In this document: positions 31,597 through 43,524 of the stretch, one piece after another | Numbering within the stretch: position 1 is the stretch's first letter | How the letters are laid out: every line of letters starts with the position of its first letter | Source of the DNA: Streptomyces flavochromogenes | GTDB lineage: Bacteria; Actinomycetota; Actinomycetes; Streptomycetales; Streptomycetaceae | Length of the DNA: 64,000 nt | NCBI RefSeq assembly: GCF_000717595.1 | Contig: NZ_JNZO01000031.1 | Span: 27,029 to 91,028 of the forward strand | Direction: 5' to 3' | Position numbers and translations under genes: made by a program | The notes under the pieces: generated by a model | What the model saw: only the letters and a program-made list of their open reading frames with translations | Told to the model about the DNA's origin: nothing | Databases searched by the model: none

Positions 31597-31943
31597 CAGC
31601 TCTCGGTGTCCTCGCCGCGCTCGCGCTTCTTCGGGTCCTCGTCCGCACGCGGATCGGGGGCGGGGTCGTCCTCCCGCTTCTCGTCCCTCAGGGACTTCAG
31701 GAACTCGGGGTTGTCGTCGGGGGCGACCCAGCCGCCCGTTCCCGCTCCGCGCCCGGTCCGTGGGCTCCGTTCCTTGCCCGCCACGATCCAGCCGATCGCC
31801 CCGACCACCGAGAACAGCAGGACGACGATGGCCCAGACCGGCTTCGGAAGGTGCTTGACCTCTTCTTCCGGGGTGTTCAGGCAGTCGATGAAGGCATAGA
31901 TCATCAGCGCCAGCGGGACGATGAACAGCAGCGCCCTGAGCAT
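31596..31943 (-). CDS. PLDNc_N-domain membrane protein
   Basis: 115 aa. Two transmembrane helices ([20 protein letters not shown] and [20 protein letters not shown]), separated by the conserved KHLPKPVW loop, match the phospholipase-D nuclease N-terminal domain, a small membrane module widespread in actinobacteria. The C-tail is charged ([20 protein letters not shown]). It shares one base with the LysR start codon. It is divergent from the ubiD-like gene. Confidence 0.85.
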   Translation of the reverse strand: MLRALLFIVPLALMIYAFIDCLNTPEEEVKHLPKPVWAIVVLLFSVVGAIGWIVAGKERSPRTGRGAGTGGWVAPDDNPEFLKSLRDEKREDDPAPDPRADEDPKKRERGEDTES

Positions 31944-32032
31944 GTGGGACAGCCCCCTGGAAGCAGTGATGGGGCTCGTTTCGACCGCCCCGGTGACAGG
32001 CCCAGCGTAGCCCGTGGCGGATACTGGCCCCT

Positions 32033-33490
32033 ATGGCTTACGACGATCTCCGCTCGCTGCTCAGGGCCCTCGAGCGCGAAGGCGACCTCAAGCGCATCAA
32101 GGCCGAAGTCGACCCGTACCTGGAGGTCGGGGAGATCGTCGACCGGGTGAACAAGGCGGGGGGTCCGGCGCTTCTCTTCGAGAAGGTCAAGGGCTCCTCG
32201 ATGCCGCTCGCGATGAACGTCTTCGGGACCGACCGCCGGCTCCTCAAGGCCCTCGGCCTGAAGTCGTACGGCGAGATCAGCGAGAAGATCGGCGGGCTGC
32301 TCAAGCCCGAGCTTCCGCACGGTTTCGTCGGTGTCCGCGAGGCCTTCGGCAAGCTCGGCTCCATGGTCCACGTGCCGCCGAAGAAGGTGAAGTCGGACTC
32401 CGCGCCCGTGCAGGAGGTCGTGCTCACCGGGGACGACGTCGATCTCGATCTTCTTCCCGCGCTCTTCACCTGGCCCAAGGACGGCGGCTCCTTCTTCAAT
32501 CTGGGCCTCACGCACACGAAGCATCCGGAGACCGGCGTCCGGAACCTCGGCCTCTACCGGCTCCAGCGGCACGACAAGCGCACCATCGGCATGCACTGGC
32601 AGATCCACAAGGACAGCCGCAACCACTACGCCGTCGCGGCGGCGAAGGGCGAGCGGCTGCCGGTCGCCATCGCCTTCGGCTGCCCGCCGGCCGTCACGTA
32701 CGCCTCCACCGCCCCGCTGCCCGGTGACATCGACGAGTACCTGTTCGCCGGCTTCGTGCAGGGCAAGCGGATCGAGATGGTCGACTGCAAGACCGTTCCG
32801 CTCCAGGTCCCGGCACATGCCGAGGTCGTCGTCGAGGGCTGGCTGGAGCCGGGCGAGATGCTGCCGGAGGGGCCCTTCGGCGACCACACCGGCTTCTACA
32901 CGCCGCAGGAGCCCTTCCCCGCGCTGAAGATCGACTGCATCACGATGCGGAAGCGTCCGCTGCTGCAGTCGATCGTCGTCGGCCGGCCGCCGACCGAGGA
33001 CGGTCCGCTGGGCCGTGCGACGGAGCGTTTCTTCCTGCCGCTCCTCAAGATCATCGTGCCGGACATCGTCGACTACCACCTGCCGGAGTCGGGCGGCTTC
33101 CACAACTGCGCGATCGTCTCGATCGACAAGAAGTACCCGAAGCACGCGCAGAAGGTCATGCACGCCATCTGGGGCGCGCACATGATGTCGCTGACCAAGC
33201 TGATCATCGTGGTCGACAAGGACTGCGACGTCCACGACCTGCACGAGGTGTCCTGGCGGGCCCTCGGCAACACCGACTACTCCCGTGACCTCACGGTCGT
33301 CGAGGGGCCGGTCGACCACCTCGACCACGCCTCCTACCAGCAGTTCTGGGGCGGCAAGGCGGGCATCGACGCCACGAAGAAGCTGCCCGAGGAGGGCTAC
33401 ACCCGGGACGGCGGCTGGCCGGACATGGTCGAGTCGGACCCGGCGACGGCGGCCCTCGTGGACCGCCGCTGGAAGGAGTACGGGCTGTGA
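32033..33490 (+). CDS. UbiD-family decarboxylase of the futalosine menaquinone pathway
   Basis: 485 aa, the usual length for the menaquinone-type UbiD decarboxylase. Diagnostic segments are NVFGTDRRLLKALGL, DDVDLDLLPALFTWPKDGGS, NLGLYRLQRHDKRTIGMHWQ and the catalytic loop LPEGPFGDHTGFYTPQEPFP. It binds prenylated FMN supplied by UbiX and, in the futalosine pathway, is thought to decarboxylate a 1,4-dihydroxy-6-naphthoate-derived prenylated intermediate. It overlaps the next gene by 4 nt and is cotranscribed with mqnP. GATACT 7 nt before the ATG suggests a leaderless start. Some literature calls this protein MqnL. Confidence 0.93.
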   Translation: MAYDDLRSLLRALEREGDLKRIKAEVDPYLEVGEIVDRVNKAGGPALLFEKVKGSSMPLAMNVFGTDRRLLKALGLKSYGEISEKIGGLLKPELPHGFVGVREAFGKLGSMVHVPPKKVKSDSAPVQEVVLTGDDVDLDLLPALFTWPKDGGSFFNLGLTHTKHPETGVRNLGLYRLQRHDKRTIGMHWQIHKDSRNHYAVAAAKGERLPVAIAFGCPPAVTYASTAPLPGDIDEYLFAGFVQGKRIEMVDCKTVPLQVPAHAEVVVEGWLEPGEMLPEGPFGDHTGFYTPQEPFPALKIDCITMRKRPLLQSIVVGRPPTEDGPLGRATERFFLPLLKIIVPDIVDYHLPESGGFHNCAIVSIDKKYPKHAQKVMHAIWGAHMMSLTKLIIVVDKDCDVHDLHEVSWRALGNTDYSRDLTVVEGPVDHLDHASYQQFWGGKAGIDATKKLPEEGYTRDGGWPDMVESDPATAALVDRRWKEYGL

Positions 33491-33885
33491 CCACGGCCGC
33501 GGGGCTCCGCATCGGGGACGACCTGGCCTGGGTCGAGCTGGCGCCCGACCAGGAGGGGCCGGACCTGTGGCGGGTGACGGCCGACTGGGACAGCGCCTTC
33601 ACGGCCGACTTCGACGCCCATCTCCGGGCCGAGGAGGTCGCCGCCTTCGCGGACGCGCTGCTGGCCGGGGTCGACAGCGGGGGTTCGTTCCGCCTGGAGG
33701 TGACGGCGAGCAGGAGCAACCCGCTGCTCCTCCAGTCGATCCTGGCGGGCGACGGCCTCGCCTTCCTCGTGCGGCTCACGCCCAAGGGGCACGACACGGC
33801 TGTGCACCTCGACCTGGAGCTCGACCCGATGGACCGGGCCGAGCTGCGCGGTCGAATCGAAGAGTTCCGGAGGTCCCTCGTATGA
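33487..33885 (+). CDS. Conserved hypothetical protein in the menaquinone operon
   Basis: 132 aa with no recognised domain; pattern GDDLAWVELAPDQEGPDLWR, then AFADALLAGVDSGGSFRLEV, then DLELDPMDRAELRGRIEEFR. It is translationally coupled on both sides (GTGA with ubiD, ATGA with mqnP), so its product is likely needed at similar levels, but its role in menaquinone synthesis is unknown. Confidence 0.8.
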   Translation: MTTAAGLRIGDDLAWVELAPDQEGPDLWRVTADWDSAFTADFDAHLRAEEVAAFADALLAGVDSGGSFRLEVTASRSNPLLLQSILAGDGLAFLVRLTPKGHDTAVHLDLELDPMDRAELRGRIEEFRRSLV

Positions 33886-34805
33886 CATCGGCCGCCGAAG
33901 GCGTCCTCGGCCAGGGGCCCGCGCCCGACTCCGACGGGAAGGTGAAGTCCTTCCTGCGCCTCGTGATGATCGAGCACTCGGTGTTCGCGCTGCCCTTCGC
34001 CTACACCGCCGCGCTCACCGCGATGTACCAGGTCGACAAGAACATCCACTGGTGGACGCTCTTCCTCGTCACCGTCTGCATGGTGGGTCTGCGGACCTTC
34101 GCCATGGCCTGCAACCGGATCATCGACCGCGAGATCGACGCGCGCAATCCGCGGACGGCCAACCGCGAGCTGGTGACCGGTGCCGTGTCGGTGCGGTCGG
34201 CGTGGACCGGGGCCGGGATCGCCGTCTTCGTCTTCCTCGGCGCCGCCGCCCTGCTCAACCCGCTCTGTCTGGCCCTCGCGCCGCTCGCCGTCATCCCGAT
34301 GGTCGTCTATCCGTACGGCAAGCGGTTCACCAACTTCCCGCACGCCATCCTGGGCCTCGCCCAGGCCATCGGACCCATCGGGGCCTGGCTCGCGGTGACC
34401 GGCGCATGGTCCTGGGACGCGGTCATCCTGGGCCTCGCGGTGGGCGTCTGGATCGGCGGCTTCGACCTGATCTTCGCCTGCCAGGACGTGCAGGCGGACC
34501 GGGCGCACGGTGTCCTGTCCGTACCGGCGCGCTTCGGGATCCCGGCGGCCCTCTGGGGGGCACGCGCCTCCGCGGTCGTCACCACGGGACTGCTCGTCTG
34601 GTACGCCCTCGCCACCGGCGCCGGTGTCTTCTTCTGGGCCGGCCTCGTGATCGTGGTGGCCGCGTTCTGCTACGAGCACTCGATCGTGAAGCCGCACGAC
34701 CTGTCGCGCCTGAACCGCGCGTTCTTCACGGTGAACGGTTTCATCGGCATGGCGCTGTTCGTGTGCGCCCTCCTCGACCTGCTGGTCCGCGGACTCACTC
34801 CGTAA
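33882..34805 (+). CDS. mqnP: UbiA-like prenyltransferase of menaquinone synthesis
   Basis: 307 aa with eight to nine transmembrane helices. The two Mg-prenyl diphosphate motifs are N78-RIID82-REID86 and D202-VQAD206, as in UbiA. In the futalosine pathway this enzyme attaches the polyprenyl chain to 1,4-dihydroxy-6-naphthoate. It is last in the ubiD-hypothetical-mqnP operon. In S. coelicolor the ubiX-like gene follows directly as I recall; here a TetR gene overlaps its 3' end by 11 bp and a 14.7-kb unrelated block follows. Confidence 0.93.
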   Translation: MTSAAEGVLGQGPAPDSDGKVKSFLRLVMIEHSVFALPFAYTAALTAMYQVDKNIHWWTLFLVTVCMVGLRTFAMACNRIIDREIDARNPRTANRELVTGAVSVRSAWTGAGIAVFVFLGAAALLNPLCLALAPLAVIPMVVYPYGKRFTNFPHAILGLAQAIGPIGAWLAVTGAWSWDAVILGLAVGVWIGGFDLIFACQDVQADRAHGVLSVPARFGIPAALWGARASAVVTTGLLVWYALATGAGVFFWAGLVIVVAAFCYEHSIVKPHDLSRLNRAFFTVNGFIGMALFVCALLDLLVRGLTP

Positions 34806-35541
34806 CACCCGCCCCGGGGGCGAAGTGGTCGAGGAGCGCGTCGAGTCCCGCGGCCATGACCTCCGGGCCGCCGCGCCGGGCGAGCGTCGGGGCGGCGGCG
34901 CGCAGAGACGGCAGCTCGCGCGCCGGCATGCGGTGCAGCCCGAGACGGAAGGCCGGATCGGGCTCGTCGGGGTTGTCGACCATGGCCCGCAGGTCTCCGA
35001 GGATGCAGCCCAGGATCCAGCCGCTGACGGCCCGGAAGGCCGTCACCGTGGCCTCCTCGTCGAGACCCGCCCGGTTCAGGAGCGCCAGGACGCGTTCGTG
35101 GTCCCTCAGGACGGCGAGCGGACGGCGCGCGAGCGGGACCGCCAGCATGCGGGTGGCCAGGAGCGGGGCCACATGGGGGTGACCGAGAGCGACCCGGTAG
35201 GTCGCGGCGGCGATGCGGTGGAGCTCGTCCCGCCATTCGGGTGACTCCTCGGAGGCGGCCAGCTCCTCCTCCAGCTCGGCGTAGAGCGCCTCCACCAGTC
35301 CGTCGAGCAGCGCGTCCTTCCCGGCGGCGTACCGGTACAGCGCCATGGCCTCGACCCCGAGCTCCGCGCCGGTGCGGCGCATGCTCAGCGCGGAGAGCCC
35401 TTCGCGGTCGACCAGCCCCAGGGCGGCGGTGAGCACGAGCTCGCGGCTCAGGCGGCCGTAGCGCCCGTGGTCACCCGCGCGCCGGCCGGGTGCCCGGCGC
35501 TCCGCCGGGGGCCCTGCGGTGGGGTCCTTCTCGATCGCCAT
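34795..35541 (-). CDS. TetR family regulator (TetR_C_1 type)
   Basis: 248 aa. Helix-turn-helix: RLSRELVLTAALGLVDREGL, then LSMRRTGAELGVEAMALYRY, then AAGKDALLDGLV. The long C-terminal domain (HPHVAPLLATRMLAVPLARR, then GILGC-type helices) resembles drug-binding TetR/TetR_C_1 proteins. Start: GGCGGG 7 nt before the ATG at 35541; a leaderless ATG at 35565 is an alternative adding 8 residues. Its stop lies inside the mqnP 3' end. It is divergent from the glycosyltransferase operon with an ATACGT palindrome between them and probably regulates that operon. Confidence 0.9.
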   Translation of the reverse strand: MAIEKDPTAGPPAERRAPGRRAGDHGRYGRLSRELVLTAALGLVDREGLSALSMRRTGAELGVEAMALYRYAAGKDALLDGLVEALYAELEEELAASEESPEWRDELHRIAAATYRVALGHPHVAPLLATRMLAVPLARRPLAVLRDHERVLALLNRAGLDEEATVTAFRAVSGWILGCILGDLRAMVDNPDEPDPAFRLGLHRMPARELPSLRAAAPTLARRGGPEVMAAGLDALLDHFAPGAGVTE

Positions 35542-35584
35542 CTGCCCGCCTTGACCGTGGGACATCTAGGGATAAAGTGTACAT

Positions 35585-35601
35585 ATACGTCGTAAACGTA
35601 T
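35585..35601. promoter_or_regulatory. ATACGT-N5-ACGTAT operator candidate
   Basis: A 17-bp inverted repeat (arms 35585-35590 and 35596-35601) lies in an AT-rich stretch between the TetR gene and the divergent glycosyltransferase operon, 97 bp before the first ATG. It is the best candidate TetR binding site. Confidence 0.55.
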
Positions 35602-35697
35602 GGTGCATCGTCAGGGTGTACCCCTCGCGCACCGCACTCCGGCGGACGGCCTCCGAAGCACGACACGACCGTGCGCCGCATCCCTCTCGGAGCCATC

Positions 35698-36525
35698 ATG
35701 ACCACGCACCCGACTCTGCCGCGCAGCACCGAATCCGAGCTCGCCGACCACCCGCTCCGCCGCTCGACCGACCCGCCCCCGCATCCGATGCGGCGCGCCG
35801 GGGACAGGACGCCGACCCGGCCCGCGGTGAGTCTGGTGATCCCGGCCCTCAACGAGGCACGCAACATCCCCTGGGTCTTCGAACAGATCCCGGACTGCGT
35901 CGGCGAGGTCCTGCTGATCGACGGCGACTCCCACGACGCCACGGTCCCCGTGGCGACCCGGATCCTGCCGACGGTCCGCAGTCTGCGGCAGAGCGGCAAG
36001 GGCAAGGGCAACGCCCTGCGCACCGGCTTCCTCGAGGCGCGCGGCGACTACGTGGTGATGATGGACGCCGACGGCAGCATGTCCCCGGCCGAGATCCCGC
36101 ACTTCGTGCACTTCCTCGAGAACGGCTACGACTTCGTCAAGGGCTCCCGCTTCGTGGAGGGCGGCGGCTCCCTCGACATCACCACCTTCCGCAAGCTCGG
36201 CAACCACGCCCTGCTCGCCCTCGTGAACCGCCTCTACGACGCCACGCTGACCGACCTCTGCTACGGCTTCTGCGCCTTCCGGCGCAGCTTCCTCGACCAG
36301 CTGGACCTGCACGCCACCGGCTTCGAGATCGAGGCCGAGATGATCGTCCACGCGCTGCGCTCCGGCCTCCGGATCGCCGAGGTCCCGAGCCTCGAACTGC
36401 CCCGCCGCAACGGACGGTCCAACCTCCACGCGATATCCGACGGGCGCCGGGTGCTGCGGACGCTCCTGTCCGAGCGTCCCGGCGGCCGCCTGGCGTCCGC
36501 CCCGCAGGAGCGGAGCACGTCGTGA
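35698..36525 (+). CDS. Glycosyltransferase family 2 (DPM1/DPG synthase-like)
   Basis: 275 aa. A 40-residue polar leader precedes PAVSLVIPALNEARNIPWVF, the GT2 start, with VMMDADGSMS as the DXD-type nucleotide-sugar site and FVKGSRFVEGGG as the acceptor loop; this pattern fits polyprenyl-phosphate sugar transferases such as dolichol-phosphate mannose synthase. No transmembrane helix is present. GGAG lies 5 nt before ATG. It is the first gene of a five-gene rightward operon with 4-nt overlaps and would provide a lipid-linked sugar or first sugar for the glycan. Confidence 0.9.
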   Translation: MTTHPTLPRSTESELADHPLRRSTDPPPHPMRRAGDRTPTRPAVSLVIPALNEARNIPWVFEQIPDCVGEVLLIDGDSHDATVPVATRILPTVRSLRQSGKGKGNALRTGFLEARGDYVVMMDADGSMSPAEIPHFVHFLENGYDFVKGSRFVEGGGSLDITTFRKLGNHALLALVNRLYDATLTDLCYGFCAFRRSFLDQLDLHATGFEIEAEMIVHALRSGLRIAEVPSLELPRRNGRSNLHAISDGRRVLRTLLSERPGGRLASAPQERSTS

Positions 36526-38011
36526 CCGGCGGCGGCCCGCCTGCCACCGCGCCGCCGGCGCCGCCCGGTGCGGTCCCCCGCCCGCCCGCGCTGTCCGCGC
36601 CGCTGCCGGTGGTGGACATCGACCTCGCCGAGCCCGGGGTGTTCCGGCGCCCGGGGGGCGGGGCGCGGACCGGCCCCACCGGCCGCGCGCTCGGTCTCGT
36701 ACGCCTCCACGGCCGTCCGCTGGGAATGGCCGAGGGGTACGGCCGGGGGCCCGAGGAGCTGTGGCAGGCACTCGCGGAGACGGCGCGGCGGGACTTCCCG
36801 ACCGCGGGGGAGAGCACCGGTCCGTGTGGGAGCCCCGGCCCAGGCGGGAGCCCCGGCTTCGGCGGGACCCGCGGCCTGGGCGGGAGCCCCCGTCCCGGTG
36901 AGACCCCCGGCCTCGACGGGAACCCAGGCCCGGGCGGGGCCCGCGGCCTCGGTGGGAGGCCCCGCCTCGGCGGGAGGCCCCGCGGGGCGCGTTCCGCGTG
37001 GGGGCGGGGGCGGGTCGGGGCGCCCGCGATCAGTGTGATCGTGGCCACGCGCAACCGCGCCGGCATGCTGCGCGACTGCCTGGACTCGCTGCTCGTCCTG
37101 GAGTACCCGCGGTACGAGGTGATCGTCGTGGACAACGCTCCGGCGGACACCTCCACCGAGGAACTCGTCCGGCGGGAGTACGCCGGCCGGCGGAACGGCG
37201 GTCCCGCGGTCCGCTACCTGCGGGAGCCCGTGCCCGGTCTCGCCCGCGCCCACAACCGGGGGCTCGCCGTGGCGGGCGGCGACATCGCCGCCTTCACCGA
37301 CGACGACACCCTGGTCGATCCGCGATGGCTGACCGCGCTCGCCGCGCCCTTCGCCGCCGACCCCCGGACGGGCTGCGTCACCGGCCTCATCGTCCCCGCC
37401 GAGCTGGACACCGAGGCGCAGATCGCGCTGGAGCGGCACGGCGCGTTCGGCAAGGGGTACGCCCCCCTCACCTGGTCGCTGCGGGATCCGCCCTCGGACC
37501 CGCTGTTCCCGTTCACTGCCGGCCGCTTCGGCTCCGGCGCGAACATGGCCTTCCGCACGGAGCTCCTGCACGGACTCGGCGGATTCGACCCCGCCACCGG
37601 CACCGGCACACCCGCGCGCGGCGGCGACGATCTGCTCGCCTTCTTCCGGGTGCTGGCCCACGGCCGCTCCCTCGCCTACGAGCCCGCCGCGATCGTCTGG
37701 CACCGCCACCGGCGCACCCACGAAGCACTCGCCGCGCAGGCGTACGGCTACGGGGCCGGGTTCGGTGCCTTCCTGGCCGCGGCACTCGCCCACGAACCCC
37801 GCATGCTGCCCGCGCTGCTGCGGCGGCTGTTCGGCGGCGTCCGGTACATGATCGCCAGAAACCGCGAACGCGCCGGACCTGGCCCCGGTGCCGGAACGGG
37901 CGTCGGATCGGCCGCCACACCGTCCGCGCTCGCCCGCCTGGAGCTGCGGGGCCTGCTGTACGGGCCGTACGGCTACCTCCGTAGCCGCCGGATCGAACGG
38001 CGGACACGACG

Positions 38012-38015
<4 letters not shown>
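36522..38015 (+). CDS. Glycosyltransferase family 2 with collagen-like linker
   Basis: 497 aa. An N-terminal region of 100 residues (Pro-rich, then DIDLAEPGVFRRPGGG and LGLVRLHGRPLG) is followed by nine hexapeptide repeats of G-x-P-G-x-G type (103-156), then a GT2 catalytic domain (ISVIVATRNRAGMLRDCLDS, FTDDDTLVDPRWLTALAAPF with DDD as metal site, FGSGANMAFRTELL). Its C-terminal part is basic. The N-terminal module resembles the leader of other Streptomyces GT2 proteins that contain a mini GT/UDP domain, but I cannot name it. The GTG start overlaps the upstream stop. It is the second transferase of the operon. Confidence 0.85.
36828..36989 (+). repeat. Nine tandem 18-bp repeats (collagen-like)
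   Basis: Nine copies of an 18-bp unit starting GGGAGCCCC, each coding a G-x-y-G-x-y-like hexapeptide (GSPGPG, GSPGFG, GTRGLG and so on). They are in frame in the GT2 gene at 36522, and the copy number is likely to vary by slippage. Confidence 0.85.
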
Positions 38016-40548
<2,533 letters not shown>

Positions 40549-40552
<4 letters not shown>

Positions 40553-41358
40553 CAGCCGTGCCCGTCTTCCTGTACCACTCGGTGTCGTCCGACCCGCCGT
40601 CCTGGATCGCGCCGTTCACCGTCAGCCCGCGGGTCTTCGCCGAGCAGCTGGAGACGATCGCCGACAGCGGTCTCCGGCTCGTGCCGCTGCGCCGGCTGGT
40701 GGCGGCCCAGCGCGGCGGCCCGCCGCTCCCCGCCCGGTCCGCGGTCCTCACCTTCGACGACGGTTTCGCGGACTTCCACTCGACCGTGCTGCCCCTGCTC
40801 GTGCGCCTCGGCCTGCCGGCCACCCTGTACGTCACCACCGGGGCGCTGCGCGGCCGGGCCGGTGCTCCGGCCGACGGGGTCTTCCCGCCGGGGTCACGGA
40901 TGCTGAGCTGGCGCCAGCTCGTCGCCCTGGACTCCTCCGGTGTCGAGATCGGCGGCCACACGAGGACGCATCCGCAGCTCGACACGCTGCCCGCCCACCG
41001 GGTGTGGGACGAGGTGGCCGGGTGCGCGGGAGAGCTGGAGGACTTCCTCGGCCACCCAGTCGACTCGTTCGCCTATCCGCACGGCTACTCCAGTCCCGCG
41101 GTGCGCGACCAGGTGCGCGCGGCGGGGTGGACGTCGGCCACGGCGGTGCGGGACGCGTTCAGTTCGGCGGGTGACGATCCGCTGCGCATCGCCCGGCTGA
41201 TGGTGCGCGCCGACACGGACCGGGACCGGTTCCGGCAGTGGACCATTGGGGCCGCGGCGCCGGTCGCGCCGTTCCCCGAGGGGGCCCGGACCAAGGGGTG
41301 GCGCGCCTACCGCCGGATGAGGGCCCGGCTGAACCTGCCGTACAGGGCGGTCTCCTGA
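40549..41358 (+). CDS. Polysaccharide deacetylase (CE4)
   Basis: 269 aa. NodB fold with the catalytic/metal residues D70 and D71 in LTFDDGFADF, H137 and H141 in GGHTRTHPQL, and the later SFAYPHGYSSP motif. No signal peptide or membrane segment is visible, so it should act in the cytosol on a lipid-linked intermediate, or the export signal is atypical. It is the last gene of the glycosyltransferase operon, coupled by ATGA to the flippase fusion, and would N-deacetylate a hexosamine to free an amino group. Confidence 0.9.
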
Positions 41359-41383
41359 GGCGTGACCCGAAGCCCGGAGACGC

Positions 41384-42250
41384 TCACCGCTGCTGCCACA
41401 CCCGTACCCAGTCGACGCGCATCCGGGCCGCATCGACCGAGTCCGGAGGCTCCTTCGGCACCCCGACCGCCAGGTTGATCAGCACCTCCATGGGCACGTC
41501 CGGGATCCGTTCGGTGTCCGTCACCCGGAGGCGTTCGACGTTGTCCACGTACCAGACCAGCTTGTCGGGCTCCCACAGGAGGCCGAACACGTGGTACTCC
41601 GCCGGGAAGTCGACCGGGCCGTACGTGCCCTTCTGCCGCTCCTCGTCGTCGTCGGGCTCGCGCCAGTGCACGTAGAAGCTGACCTCCTGGGTGGTGTCCA
41701 GGAATTCCATGATGTCGATCTCCGGCGGTGTGTAGCGCGAGTCGGGCATCATCCAGAACGCCGGGAACATGCCCTGCTCGGACGGGATCCTGATCGCCGC
41801 CTCGAAGTAGCCGTACGTGAACGTGCGCCGGGGCTCGGCGTACCAGTCGTCCCGGCCGGTGGAGATCATCCCGGAGGTCCACGGGTAGGTCCGGTCGTCG
41901 CTCCCGCGGGTCTCGCGCCGCTCGGCGGTGAGGGTCAGCTCGCCGTTCCCCACCGAGACCTGCTGCGGCAGGTACCACTGCAGTTCGTCGTTGCCGCTGT
42001 TGGTGCAGCCGTCCTTGTTCCAGTCGTAGCAGGTGGTCCACGTCCGGCTGTCGAGCTCCGTGCCGTCGAAGTCGTCGCTCAGGACGAGCCGCCACGCGTC
42101 GGACGGCGTCGGCATGGGGGCGGCCGGCCTCTCCTCGGCGGCCCGTGGGCCGTCGGCCGGTCCGAGGCAGGCGGTGGCCGCCATCAGCAGGGCGGACGCC
42201 AGTGCCAGTGCCGCCCGCCGAAGGGACCGGCGGGTGTCCCGCGCGTTCAC
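41384..42250 (-). CDS. GH16 family endoglucanase lipoprotein
   Basis: 288 aa. The signal ends in a lipobox-like TAC (C28 in LLMAATACLG), so the enzyme is anchored outside the membrane. The GH16 catalytic signature is E177-I-D179-I-M-E182 in PPEIDIMEFLD. GH16 enzymes cleave beta-1,3 or mixed glucans and related polymers. Its position in a glycan operon suggests trimming or length control of the exported polymer rather than nutrition. The GTG start overlaps the FAD oxidoreductase stop by 4 nt. Confidence 0.9.
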   Translation of the reverse strand: MNARDTRRSLRRAALALASALLMAATACLGPADGPRAAEERPAAPMPTPSDAWRLVLSDDFDGTELDSRTWTTCYDWNKDGCTNSGNDELQWYLPQQVSVGNGELTLTAERRETRGSDDRTYPWTSGMISTGRDDWYAEPRRTFTYGYFEAAIRIPSEQGMFPAFWMMPDSRYTPPEIDIMEFLDTTQEVSFYVHWREPDDDEERQKGTYGPVDFPAEYHVFGLLWEPDKLVWYVDNVERLRVTDTERIPDVPMEVLINLAVGVPKEPPDSVDAARMRVDWVRVWQQR

Positions 42251-43506
42251 CGGTTCCCGCCCGCGACCGAGGCCGCGACCCGGTGGGCGGCGAACGTCGT
42301 GCCGTGGACGAACCGCAGGAGGGGGCCGAACGTGGGGGCGGCGGCCAGACCGGTGAAGTACAGGCCGGGGACCGAGGACTCGCAACCCGCCGACAGCACG
42401 GGCGGGCCGCCGGGCCAGGTGCGTACCGCCGTACGCAGGGCCGGGTCCAGGACGGGGATCCTCCCGACGTCCACCCGGTAGCCGGTGGCCGCGAGGACGT
42501 GGTCGGTGTCGAGGACGTCCTTCCGCCCCGCCGTGTCCTCCATCTCCAGGCGTACGGCACCGTCCGCGCCGTCCTGGAGCCGGGCCGCGACGAGCCGGCG
42601 GCCGCACAGCACCGGCACGTGTCCGTTCACCCGGTCGCGCAGCCACCACGCGCCGGACGGCCCGAGCACGGTACGCAGGAGGCGCGTGCGCACCGGGAGC
42701 GGCAGATGGCGGTAGGCGGCGGGGCCGCGGCTGACCGCGAACAGCGACCAGCCGGGGCCCAGCGCCGAGCCGGGTTTGCGCAGCCGGGTCGGCCCCGGCC
42801 GGGCGGACGGCCGGTCCGTCGGGGGCGGGTCGCCGAAGAGCAGCGACCCGGTCCGGGCGATCACGACGGGCCGGGCGCCCGCCTCGTGCAGCAGTGCGGC
42901 GCTCTCCAGGGCGGACTGCCCGGCGCCGACGACGGCGACGCGCCGGCCGGCGAAACCGGCCAGGTCCGGGTGGTCGCACGAGTGGGACGCGCGGCCGGCC
43001 GCGACGAGCGGCGCCAGGCCGGCCGGCCGGAAGGCGTAGGCCACCAGTCCGGTGGCCACCACCACGGCCCTCGCCTCGATCTCCTCGCCGGAGTCGAGGG
43101 TCACGCCGAACCCGCCGTCGGCCCGCCGCACGTCGCGTACCGCCGTGCGTTCGACGTCGGGCACCAGGCGCTCCTGGAACCAGTGGCCGTACGCGATGAA
43201 CTCGTCGACCGGGATCGGGTAGGTGTCGCCGACCGGCCGCCGTCCGAGGGCGGCGCGGAAGTCCGCGAACCGGTGCCCGTCCTCGGGCGCGGAGATCGAG
43301 GACGCGGCCGGGACCGACTTGAGGAACATGCCGTCGGGCATATGGGTCCGCCAGGTCTCCATCGGTTCGCCGAACACCCGGGGGGACGCGCCCGTCGCGG
43401 TCAGCCAGGCGGCGGTGGCGAGTCCGAACGGACCGGCTCCGACGACCACGACGGGAAGTCGTCGGCGAGCGGTGGTTCCGGGCCGTGGGGGTGAGCCCTG
43501 GGCCAT
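42247..43506 (-). CDS. FAD/NAD(P)-dependent oxidoreductase (FMO/N-hydroxylase-like)
   Basis: 419 aa. Two dinucleotide motifs: GAGPFGLATAAWL near residue 22 for FAD and GAGQSALESAALLHEAG for NADPH, with an ATGY end motif (HVLAATGYRVDVGRIP) typical of flavin monooxygenases and lysine/ornithine N-hydroxylases. No signal peptide. It lies between the membrane protein and the GH16 gene in a leftward operon, and could oxidise an amine or carbon on the glycan precursor (inference). Confidence 0.85.
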   Translation of the reverse strand: MAQGSPPRPGTTARRRLPVVVVGAGPFGLATAAWLTATGASPRVFGEPMETWRTHMPDGMFLKSVPAASSISAPEDGHRFADFRAALGRRPVGDTYPIPVDEFIAYGHWFQERLVPDVERTAVRDVRRADGGFGVTLDSGEEIEARAVVVATGLVAYAFRPAGLAPLVAAGRASHSCDHPDLAGFAGRRVAVVGAGQSALESAALLHEAGARPVVIARTGSLLFGDPPPTDRPSARPGPTRLRKPGSALGPGWSLFAVSRGPAAYRHLPLPVRTRLLRTVLGPSGAWWLRDRVNGHVPVLCGRRLVAARLQDGADGAVRLEMEDTAGRKDVLDTDHVLAATGYRVDVGRIPVLDPALRTAVRTWPGGPPVLSAGCESSVPGLYFTGLAAAPTFGPLLRFVHGTTFAAHRVAASVAGGNR

Positions 43507-43524
43507 CGCGCGTCTCCTCTCCTC

